Assembly (NCBI GenBank): GCA_964462945.1 | Contig: CAYWZW010000032.1 | Location: 1-55,665 of the forward strand | Reading direction: 5' to 3' | DNA: 55,665 nucleotides | Source of the DNA: GCA-020343675 sp964462945 | Lineage (GTDB): Bacteria > Planctomycetota > Phycisphaerae > Sedimentisphaerales > Anaerobacaceae | In this document: positions 24,512 to 31,997 of the stretch, in pieces | How positions within the stretch are numbered: position 1 is the first letter of the stretch | Layout of the letters: every line of letters starts with the position of its first letter | Position numbers and translations under genes: made by a program | Notes under the pieces: generated by a model | The model's input: the letters and a program-made list of their open reading frames with translations, nothing else | Databases searched by the model: none | Told to the model about the DNA's origin: nothing

Positions 24512-26380
24512 TCACTCCCTGCTCGTGACGTAAATGACCTGCTCGGCAAACAGATTGGGCGCCAATCGCACGGCTCTTGTCCGCGTCTTGATCAGCGGGA
24601 TTTTTTTCTCGATCCTCACACCCAGCTTCTCGCAGAACTCATCAAAATCTTTCAGTGAGAGAAAGTGGATGTTCGCCGAGTCGTGCCAGGCAAAGGGCAG
24701 TTGTTTAGTCACGGGGGCTTTACCCTTGAGCAACAACTGGACGCGACACCACCAGTGAGCAAAATTTGGAAAACTCACAATCACTTTTCTTCCTACCCGC
24801 AGCAGTTCGGTAAAAACCTTCTCGGGATCTTTCAGCGTCTGCACCGTCTGGGACAGAATCACATAATCGAAGCTTTTGTCGGCGTAGCCGGCTAAGCCTC
24901 GTTCGATATCCCGCTGGATCACGGCCAGCCCGCGATTCACACACGCCAGAACAAGCTCCTGCCGAAGCTCAATGCCTTCGCCCTTGATGCTCTTGTCCAC
25001 AGCCAGATTTGCCAATAGCTCTCCATCCCCGCAGCCCACGTCCAGTACCGTGCCGCCCGCTTCGATGAGCGATTCGATCAGCTCGTAGTCAACGCGCGTC
25101 CGCCGGGCCTGCTCCAAATCTCTTATTTCACCGTGCGGCCGGGGTCTCGGACTCTTGTGCTCCCCCATCACTTCCGGCTCGTGCGTGGCCTGCAGAAAGC
25201 CGGAAATAAATGAGGCGAGCGTCCGGGTTTCCAGCAGGAACGCATCGTGTCCGTACGACGAGGCGATGTTGCAGAAAGTCACATCTTTGCCGTCGGCCAC
25301 GAGGGCATCGACCATGGCCTCGGACTGCTCCGGCGTAAAGAGCCAGTCGCTTGTGAAGCTGATAAGGAGGAATCTCGATTGGACGTCGGCGAAGGCCCTC
25401 TCGAGCGACCCGTAGCTTCGCGGCAGGTCAAAGTAATCGGCCGCCTTGGTGATATACAGATAGCTGTTGGCATCGAACCTTTCGACGAAGGCCTGTCCCT
25501 GATAGTCCAGGTACGTCTCGACGGCGAATTCAGAGTTGAAATCGTAGCTGTATTGGTCGGCGCTTCGCAGCTTCCTGCCGAACTTCCGGCGCATGCCGGG
25601 TTCCGACAGGTAGGTGATGTGCCCGATCATACGGGCAATGGCCAGTCCTCTGTCGGGGCCTGGTTTATCGTGGTATTGTCCGGCGGCGAAATTCGCATCA
25701 GCCAAGATCGCGTTTCGTCCCACGGCGTCAAAGGCAATGGATTGCGCACCCAGATGCGTGGTCGTGGCAACGGGCATCGCCGCTCGCACAAAATCCGGAT
25801 AATCGATCGCCCACTGCAGGACCTGCATCCCTCCTATCGAGCCGCCCACGACGGCCAAAAGCCCCTTTATCCCAAGGGCATCGAGCAGGAGCTTTTGCAC
25901 CTTGACCATGTCGGCGATGGTGATAATCGGAAAGTCCAGGCCATAGGGCTTGCCCGTGGCCGGATTGGTCGAAGACGGGCCCGTGGTCCCGCTGCAGCCG
26001 CCCAAAAAATTCGAGCAAATGACAAAGTACTTGTTCGTATCGATCCCTTTGCCCGGCCCGACCATCGGGTCCCACCAGCCCGGCTTTCCGTCGTTGGGGG
26101 TACTGTAGCCGGCCACGTGCGCGTTCCCGCTGAGGGCGTGGCAAATCAGGATGACATTGTCCCCGGCCGGATTGAGCTGCCCGTACGTTTCGTAGGCCAC
26201 ATCAATCGGAGCTAATGTCTTGCCGCATTCCAGCTCGAGGGGCTGTCCCGGCTCGATCAGCCGGATCGTCTGTGTCTGGACAAGACCCACCCCGTGAGAA
26301 ACTTTGGCTTTCTCGCCAGAGGACTCCGGCCCCGCGGGCTTTCCAACGGAGCCGACCCTATTTTTACCGGTCGCTGCCAT
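24512..26380 (-). CDS. metXW: fused homoserine O-acetyltransferase MetX - MetW methyltransferase-like protein
   Basis: 622 residues. MetX part about 35-405: alpha/beta hydrolase with nucleophile elbow GGSIGGMQV, acid in FTSDWLFTP and His in SYGHDAFLL, forming the Ser-Asp-His triad that transfers acetyl (or succinyl) to homoserine. MetW part about 425-622: SAM-fold strand VLDVGCGDGELL and FDYVILSQTVQTL. The two are separate adjacent genes in most bacteria; here one chain joins them through a Pro/Arg-rich linker. Start ATG 26380 is the longest choice, with a weak ribosome site; the conserved part begins near residue 30. Confidence 0.92.
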   Translation of the reverse strand: MAATGKNRVGSVGKPAGPESSGEKAKVSHGVGLVQTQTIRLIEPGQPLELECGKTLAPIDVAYETYGQLNPAGDNVILICHALSGNAHVAGYSTPNDGKPGWWDPMVGPGKGIDTNKYFVICSNFLGGCSGTTGPSSTNPATGKPYGLDFPIITIADMVKVQKLLLDALGIKGLLAVVGGSIGGMQVLQWAIDYPDFVRAAMPVATTTHLGAQSIAFDAVGRNAILADANFAAGQYHDKPGPDRGLAIARMIGHITYLSEPGMRRKFGRKLRSADQYSYDFNSEFAVETYLDYQGQAFVERFDANSYLYITKAADYFDLPRSYGSLERAFADVQSRFLLISFTSDWLFTPEQSEAMVDALVADGKDVTFCNIASSYGHDAFLLETRTLASFISGFLQATHEPEVMGEHKSPRPRPHGEIRDLEQARRTRVDYELIESLIEAGGTVLDVGCGDGELLANLAVDKSIKGEGIELRQELVLACVNRGLAVIQRDIERGLAGYADKSFDYVILSQTVQTLKDPEKVFTELLRVGRKVIVSFPNFAHWWCRVQLLLKGKAPVTKQLPFAWHDSANIHFLSLKDFDEFCEKLGVRIEKKIPLIKTRTRAVRLAPNLFAEQVIYVTSRE

Positions 26381-26428
26381 CCCGCATCTCGCGTGTGGTG
26401 CTTCGAGTAACGAGCGATAAGCAACGAG

Positions 26429-27301
26429 TTAGATGATCTCAAGCCGTCGTAGAATCGCCTTTGCCCAGCGCAGGCTGCGGTACTGCGAGAGAACCAGCAG
26501 CAGCAGGATTAGCGCCCCGTAGCCGCTGAATCTCAAGTAGTAAAGGACCGTGTGGAATACGTCATCGGTCTTGTCGGCGGCATGCCACTTGATCAGCTCG
26601 GCGGGCGTATAGATCGCGCCGGTTACAACGCCGCCAAAGACTTTCTGCCAGGGCAGCAGAAGAACGAGCATCAGCAGCGAGAGAAAGAACGCGCGGCTGA
26701 TATGGTTTATTCCACCCAGCCTCCCGTGCAGCGAGACCTTCAGGCTAAAGAGCAAGGTCAGACAGTACAGCGACGCCGTCAGGATAAGCACGGCGTTCAC
26801 AAGGCGGATCGCCCAGGTGAGCTGTTCGCAGGTGATGCCGGACAGCAAGTCCAGCGAGGGCCACGTGATGGCACGCTGCACATTCGCCGCTCGGGATACA
26901 GACTGAGCCGGGCGGTTTGGCTCGGCCGTTTCATTGGGCCCAGCCGGCTGGTTGGGCTCCGGCACCGCCTCGGCAGGCTTTGCCGGCTCCGCCGGCTTGT
27001 TAGGCTCAACAACGGCCGGCTTAGGCGGCTCGGCGACAGCGGGGACCTGCTCGACGGGGATATCCAAAACCTTGATCTCGGGCGCGGCAAACTCACTGGC
27101 CGCACCGGGCTCGGCCGCACCGGCCTGCGGGGATAAGTCAATACACCCACGATCCACTAACCAAAACGCCCCCTGCACTAGCAGCAGACACAGAACAACA
27201 ATGATGAAAAAAAAGTTCTTCCATCCCTTGAAGACGCCGACGGCTTCGAGACAATCGGTGGTGTCCAGCAAATCATTCGGACCGGGCTGACTCTCGTTCA
27301 T
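26429..27301 (-). CDS. membrane protein with proline-rich linker, function unknown
   Basis: 290 residues. One membrane segment near 28-50, an acidic Pro/Glu/Ala/Asn-rich linker at about 75-135 with repeated EPNKPAEPAKPAE-like units, then four more membrane segments to the end. Strong ribosome site AAGGAGATAGGAC. The domain order suggests a small membrane domain held away from an N-terminal anchor. Placed upstream of metXW on the same strand with a 48-base gap. No family recognised. Confidence 0.7.
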   Translation of the reverse strand: MNESQPGPNDLLDTTDCLEAVGVFKGWKNFFFIIVVLCLLLVQGAFWLVDRGCIDLSPQAGAAEPGAASEFAAPEIKVLDIPVEQVPAVAEPPKPAVVEPNKPAEPAKPAEAVPEPNQPAGPNETAEPNRPAQSVSRAANVQRAITWPSLDLLSGITCEQLTWAIRLVNAVLILTASLYCLTLLFSLKVSLHGRLGGINHISRAFFLSLLMLVLLLPWQKVFGGVVTGAIYTPAELIKWHAADKTDDVFHTVLYYLRFSGYGALILLLLVLSQYRSLRWAKAILRRLEII

Positions 27302-27431
27302 TGTCCTATCTCCTTAAACCTCGATACTTGATTCTCCATACTCAATTCTCGACCCTCGACGGGCATCGAGTACCGGGAAAGATACGTGATTCTTACATGT
27401 CTTGGCCGCAAGTGCAAGAAATTTATTCCCG

Positions 27432-27452
27432 CCGCCGAGAAATCATCGGCGG
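27432..27452 (+). other. terminator-like hairpin upstream of the PpiD/SurA-like gene
   Basis: CCGCCGA (27432-27438) and TCGGCGG (27446-27452) enclose a seven-base loop and are followed by GCTATTTTTCTT. It looks like an intrinsic terminator on the plus strand, yet no plus-strand gene lies upstream; an attenuator or the end of a small RNA is possible. Confidence 0.4.
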
Positions 27453-27563
27453 GCTATTTTTCTTGCAAAGTCCGTCGGCCGAGTGTAAGTTAGCGGTTTC
27501 CGGTTGTCCGTTTCAAATCGGAAGTCAGAAATTGAAAATGGCAGGTACGCCTGGAGTGAACGT

Positions 27564-29759
27564 ATGAGTTTGGTCAGATGGTTGCGAAAGAATAACATGA
27601 AGGTGATGGCGGTCGTGGTGATCGTCCTGATGTTCGTCTTCGTGGCGGGCGATTTTTTGGCCGGGTGGGGCAGACGCGGGGTCAGCACGCAAGCGGCTGC
27701 CTATATCGGCACAAGAGCCATCACAAACTACGATCTGCTGGCGGCTCGCCAGGAGCTGGACCTGCTGCGGATGCTCCGGGCCGATGACCTGTTGCGGGCG
27801 CAGGATTTGCAGGGCGTTCTTTTGGCCGAGCTGCTTTTCACCGATCAGAGAGGATCGCCAGCCCTGATGAATCGCATCAAGCAGACGATTGCCAGGAATC
27901 TGTACGCCATCGGCGAGAAGCAAATCAACGACATCTACCGTCGCGGGGCGCCGCCGCATATCTATTGGTATTGCCTGAAAAGCGAGGCCCTGCGTGCCGG
28001 CATCGGCATTCCAAACAATCAGGTGGGCGAGCTGTTAGGCAAGACCATCCCGCAACTATTCGAGGGCCAGACGTATTCGAAGTTCGTCGGCGCGATGATG
28101 AACCGGCAGGGCATTCCGGAGGACCAGATCTTAGGCACGTTGGGCGAATTATTGGCCGTGCTGCAATACGCCCAGATGATGTGCTCTAACGAAGGGCTGA
28201 CGGCCCGGCAGGTCATGGCTGAGGCCGCCGCCGAGCAAGAGACCCTCGATGCCCAGTTTGTGGAATTTAAGGCCGACGTGTTCGCAACTGCGGCCTCTGC
28301 CGGCGAAGACGCTATCCGGGAGCATTTTGACAAATACAAGGGGTACTTCTCGGGCGCCGTCAGCGATGAGAATCCGTACGGCTTCGGGTACAAGCTGCCG
28401 CCTCGCGTTCGGCTCGAATACGTGGCCGTAAAGTTAGACGATGTTCGCACGATCGTCGCGCCCCCCACGCAGGATGAGGTGGGGGACTACTATAACAGGA
28501 ACAAGCAGGAATTGTTCACGGACCAAGTGCTGTCCGACCCGAACGATCCGAACTCGCAGCGGGTGCCCCGAACCCGGAGCTACGCCGAGGTTGCGGGGGG
28601 GATTTTAGAGGAGCTCCTGAGCGAGAAGATCAATGCGAAGGCGGACGGCATCCTGCAGGAGGCCGCAGCGCTGACGGAAGCCGAGGCGACCAAGACGCCC
28701 GCCACGACGGGGGCGCAGGCCGACCAGGCCGGCGACGACTATAAAGCCGCGGCCAAGCAGCTCAGCGAGAAACACAAGATCGCGGTGTATGCCGGCCGGA
28801 CGGGACTGCTGCGGCCGGGCGATATGCAGACCGACGATTATCTGGGGACGCTCTTTCTGCGAGGCTACGGGCAGACGCCGGTGCGATTGGGCCAGGTGGT
28901 TTTTGCCGCCGACGATCTGGGGGCCAGCGAGCTTGGTCCGTTCGATGTGCCCAAGCCGAAGCTGTATGAGAATATCGGGCCGGTGAAGGACCTGCTGACG
29001 GGCATGCCGGACACCGCCCGGCGGGTCATGGCGATCGTGCGGGTGGTCGAGGTCCACAAGGCCGCCGAACCGGAGAACCTCGAGGTGACCTTCAGCACAC
29101 GCGGCGTTCGGCTCGACCCGAATGAGCAGAAGGCACAAGAAGACACGTATTCGGTGAAGGAGAAGGTCGTAGAGGATTTGAAGAAGTTACCCGCGATGGA
29201 CACGGCCCGAGCGAAAGCCGAGGAGTTCGCGGCCCTGACCGGCAAGGAGGGCTGGGAGAAGGCCCTGAGCACCTTCGAGGAACTGTACGGCGACAAGGAC
29301 CCCAACAAGCCCGATGTATTCAGGCTTCAAAACGTGCCCGGGCTGCGCCGGATGCCGCTGGCGACGTTGGAGACACTGGCCGTCCAGTATCAGGGCGATC
29401 CGAGGGCGGCGTCTTTCCTGAACGACAGCCGCAGGAATCGGCTGTTTGTGGACAAGCTCTATGCCCTTGTGCCGCCGGACGCGAATACGGTCGAGGCGCT
29501 GCCGGTGCTGATGGAATTCAAGCCGGACATGCGGTATTTCGTGATCAAGGATATCAGCGTCAAGCGGCTTTACAAGGAGCAGTACGACAAGGTCAAAGCG
29601 ATGCAGTTGTTCACCGAAGAGCACGCTCAAGCCCAGAGCCTTGCGGCGGTCCATTTCAACCCCGCGAACATCCTCAAACGGATGCAATTCAGGGCGGTCG
29701 GGGCCGATGGAGAACCGGTCGAGCCGAATGCGCCGACGGAATCGGAGGCCGGATTGTAA
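27564..29759 (+). CDS. membrane-anchored PpiD/SurA-like folding factor
   Basis: 731 residues from ATG 27564 (TGGAG eight bases upstream). A short cytoplasmic N-terminus (SLVRWLRKNN) and one membrane segment (about 12-32) precede a large extracytoplasmic part. It starts with a SurA-N-like helical region (YIGTRAITNYDLLAARQELDLL) and contains long helices and an Ala/Glu/Thr-rich insert (about 385-415). This order is that of PpiD. A clear parvulin PPIase core with its His/Cys motif is not visible, so chaperone action without isomerase activity is likely. ATG of the next gene overlaps its stop. Confidence 0.7.
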   Translation: MSLVRWLRKNNMKVMAVVVIVLMFVFVAGDFLAGWGRRGVSTQAAAYIGTRAITNYDLLAARQELDLLRMLRADDLLRAQDLQGVLLAELLFTDQRGSPALMNRIKQTIARNLYAIGEKQINDIYRRGAPPHIYWYCLKSEALRAGIGIPNNQVGELLGKTIPQLFEGQTYSKFVGAMMNRQGIPEDQILGTLGELLAVLQYAQMMCSNEGLTARQVMAEAAAEQETLDAQFVEFKADVFATAASAGEDAIREHFDKYKGYFSGAVSDENPYGFGYKLPPRVRLEYVAVKLDDVRTIVAPPTQDEVGDYYNRNKQELFTDQVLSDPNDPNSQRVPRTRSYAEVAGGILEELLSEKINAKADGILQEAAALTEAEATKTPATTGAQADQAGDDYKAAAKQLSEKHKIAVYAGRTGLLRPGDMQTDDYLGTLFLRGYGQTPVRLGQVVFAADDLGASELGPFDVPKPKLYENIGPVKDLLTGMPDTARRVMAIVRVVEVHKAAEPENLEVTFSTRGVRLDPNEQKAQEDTYSVKEKVVEDLKKLPAMDTARAKAEEFAALTGKEGWEKALSTFEELYGDKDPNKPDVFRLQNVPGLRRMPLATLETLAVQYQGDPRAASFLNDSRRNRLFVDKLYALVPPDANTVEALPVLMEFKPDMRYFVIKDISVKRLYKEQYDKVKAMQLFTEEHAQAQSLAAVHFNPANILKRMQFRAVGADGEPVEPNAPTESEAGL

Positions 29760-30175
29760 TGGCGCCGCGTTCGAGAGAAAGCCATATCCTGTTCCTGTTG
29801 ATCGTGGGACTTATGGGCTGGCTCGTGCCGGGCGGGGGACATGCCGTGCTCCGGCAGAAAAGGCACGCGATCATCATATTTGCGACGATCCTGCTGACGT
29901 TCGTCACGGGGCTGTATATCGGCTCGATCGGCGTGATCAATCCGGTCGGCGCCAAGCCCTGGTATCTGGCGCAGATCATGAATTCACCCGCCGTGGCGGT
30001 TTTGGGCCACTTGAGCGCCGGGGGGGACTATGCTGTGTACGGGAAACCGGGCGAGATCGGACAGATCTACACGAGCATCACGGGTCTGCTCAACCTGTTG
30101 TGCATCGTCAACGCCGTGTATCTGGCCCACCTGCGGGGCGTCGAAGAGGTCGGAGACTCCAGATGTCCAGAGTAG
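29759..30175 (+). CDS. small membrane protein, TM2/DUF6677-like
   Basis: 138 residues, about four membrane segments. Begins SHILFLLIVGLMGWLVPGGGHAVLRQKRHA, a pattern of small planctomycete membrane proteins (GW-LVPG-GH followed by a basic turn). Start overlaps the preceding stop (TAATG). Function unknown; likely co-expressed with the PpiD-like protein. Confidence 0.72.
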   Translation: MAPRSRESHILFLLIVGLMGWLVPGGGHAVLRQKRHAIIIFATILLTFVTGLYIGSIGVINPVGAKPWYLAQIMNSPAVAVLGHLSAGGDYAVYGKPGEIGQIYTSITGLLNLLCIVNAVYLAHLRGVEEVGDSRCPE

Positions 30176-30417
30176 CAGCCGCGTTTGTATTGGCGACGTT
30201 CACGGTGCCGGAGAAGATCGGCGTCGATCCGCGATCCATGCTGTGGCTGCTGCCGCTGGTCGCGTCGATTGCCATTGTCTATAAGGCCACAAAGCTGCCG
30301 AAAATACGGGCCGCCAACTTCCTCAAAGAAGTCATCGTCCTGTTCGGCTCCATTGTTGTTTTTATGATTGTTACAGCATTGACACTGTACGTTTTGGCAT
30401 GGCTGGTTACGGAGTGA
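30163..30417 (+). CDS. small two-helix membrane protein
   Basis: 84 residues, ATG 30163 behind CGGAGA, starting inside the end of the previous gene. Two hydrophobic segments (about 25-40 and 57-81) flank a basic loop KATKLPKIRAANFLKE. Conserved-looking composition and tight packing support it as real; no function recognised. Confidence 0.6.
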   Translation: MSRVAAAFVLATFTVPEKIGVDPRSMLWLLPLVASIAIVYKATKLPKIRAANFLKEVIVLFGSIVVFMIVTALTLYVLAWLVTE

Positions 30418-30468
30418 ATGTTCGGGCGGGTCGTGCCGGAAGGCATCATGCAGAGGGCGGACCTGCGT

Positions 30469-31179
30469 CTAATCGTCATCCTCTCCGGCGGAATCCTCAA
30501 GGACCCCTAACTCGACCAGAGCGTTGAAGGCGGCTTTTTGCTCCGCTTCCTTCTTATTGGCCCCCCAGGCGCTTGAGAAGTGGCGGTCCGTGATCACGAC
30601 TCCAAGCTCGAAACATTTATGATGGTCGGGCCCTTTCTCGTCCAGCAGGACGTATGACGGCGTCGCGTTGAACTGCTCCTGTGCGTACTGCTGCAGCAGC
30701 GATTTATAGTTGCCTTGTGCTTGTTCTGCATCAGCTTGTTCGAGCAAGGAGCCAAAGATTCTCAGGATGAAATCGCGCGCGACGTCAAATCCGCCATCGA
30801 TGTATATCGCCGCGATGACAGTCTCCAATACGCCGGCCGCTAAAGACCCTGACAAGGCACGATTGGAGATCATCCCCTTGCCGACTTTCAGGGACTTTTG
30901 CAGACCGAGCTGCGCGGAGATTTGAGCACAGGTCTCGCGAGAGACGAGTTTGCTCTTTATTTTCGTCAGGTCACCCTCAAGATAATCTGAAAACCTCTCG
31001 AAGAGGGCCTGGCAGATAACCAGAGCCAGCACGGCATCGCCGAGAAACTCCAGTCTCTCGTTGCTCAGGAGACGGTCATCGACCGCAGAGGAGTGCGTAA
31101 GTGCTCGTTCTAATAGACTCTTGTCAGAAAATCTGTAACCTACTGTCTGCTCGATTTGCTGCAGAGCTTCTTCAACCAT
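30469..31179 (-). CDS. rnc: ribonuclease III
   Basis: 236 residues. Signature NERLEFLGDAVL with Glu41, Glu44 and Asp48, and a C-terminal double-stranded-RNA-binding domain (about 158-226, NYKSLLQQYAQEQF to KKEAEQKAAFNAL). In the second catalytic stretch (GSLAAGVLETVIAAIYID) the Asp equivalent to E. coli Asp114 is Gly116, whereas the metal-binding Glu119 is kept. Processes rRNA and other duplex RNA. Starts two bases after the STAS gene. Confidence 0.93.
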   Translation of the reverse strand: MVEEALQQIEQTVGYRFSDKSLLERALTHSSAVDDRLLSNERLEFLGDAVLALVICQALFERFSDYLEGDLTKIKSKLVSRETCAQISAQLGLQKSLKVGKGMISNRALSGSLAAGVLETVIAAIYIDGGFDVARDFILRIFGSLLEQADAEQAQGNYKSLLQQYAQEQFNATPSYVLLDEKGPDHHKCFELGVVITDRHFSSAWGANKKEAEQKAAFNALVELGVLEDSAGEDDD

Positions 31180-31181
31180 AG

Positions 31182-31517
31182 CTAACTGACCATCTGCAAA
31201 CCCGCCAGGGCCACGAACTTATCATCGGCGAACTCGAAGATCCCGTCCAGGCCGGTCACGGTGAAAATTCCTTTGGTTGCCGCGGCCACGCTGCAGAAGA
31301 CAAGCCGATGTCCACAATCGGCCAGCAGTTTCCGCAGCTTCAGCAGCTTGGAAATGCTCGACGAGGTGATGATATCGACGCTGGAAAAGTCAATGACGAC
31401 CTCGCAGTCGCCTCGATCCCGCACCGTCTCGGTGACTGTCTTCAGCTCCTCTCCCATTTCGGGCTCAGCGGGCAAGTCCACAAGAATAATATCTTCGCTC
31501 CAGTTCTGAATTCCCAT
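31182..31517 (-). CDS. STAS-domain (anti-anti-sigma-like) protein
   Basis: 111 residues, a single STAS domain. Central strand VVIDFSSVDIITSSSISKLLKL carries the Ser/Thr-rich helix start where such proteins are phosphorylated. Ribosome site AAAGGAGAT. No anti-sigma partner kinase lies next to it; RNase III follows directly. Probably a partner-switching regulator. Confidence 0.85.
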   Translation of the reverse strand: MGIQNWSEDIILVDLPAEPEMGEELKTVTETVRDRGDCEVVIDFSSVDIITSSSISKLLKLRKLLADCGHRLVFCSVAAATKGIFTVTGLDGIFEFADDKFVALAGLQMVS

Positions 31518-31997
31518 CTCAATCTCCTTTGCTCAAAGAACTCATGCGTCTTAGGTGTTTTATCGGCATAAGTTTCAGCCGGGTTGAGTAAGAAAAGCCG
31601 GGCGAAGCACCATTTTCAGCTCGCCGCCTATGCTTGGCGCTTCGGCCGAGGCCCAAAGGAGCTTCATCTGTCGAAGAATATGGGCCCATAAAAGTCCGCA
31701 TTTCTGTCCAAATTACTTCTTGAGCGCCTTACGGCAAAACGTCTGCTTGCCGTGCTCAATGACGGTTTTCGCGTGGACATCGGTCACTTTTTACTACATA
31801 AGCACAATGCCGTCAACAGCCATCCGACGACCGGCTCGTCGAAGGTCATTGCACGGTGCCGCAGAATTTTTTGCAAAAACTCTTGCAATTTTCTCTAAAA
31901 TGTGAAAGATTTCGCTAAACTCTGGGGCGATGTTTCGGCTTTATCGAGCAGCTCACACGAGATTTCAAATTCAACCGTAAATATGGAGTAGTATGGA
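31518..31997. other. intergenic region with a long hairpin
   Basis: 480 bases with no gene I can support. A strong hairpin lies at 31720-31759: TTGAGC/GCTCAA outside, ACGGCAA/TTGCCGT inside. On the minus strand a 24-codon stretch ending in TFCRKALKK is open but too short to call. An AT-rich part near 31870-31910 may hold the promoter of the downstream gene, with no clean consensus. Confidence 0.45.

Noticed and set aside
29641..30162. Upstream extension of the 84-residue membrane protein in the same frame
   Set aside because: Arg/Gly/Asp-rich sequence overlapping two real genes; the ATG at 30163 has its own ribosome site.
31630..31905. 91-codon open frame in the intergenic region
   Set aside because: No ribosome site or recognisable domain, and it spans a strong hairpin.
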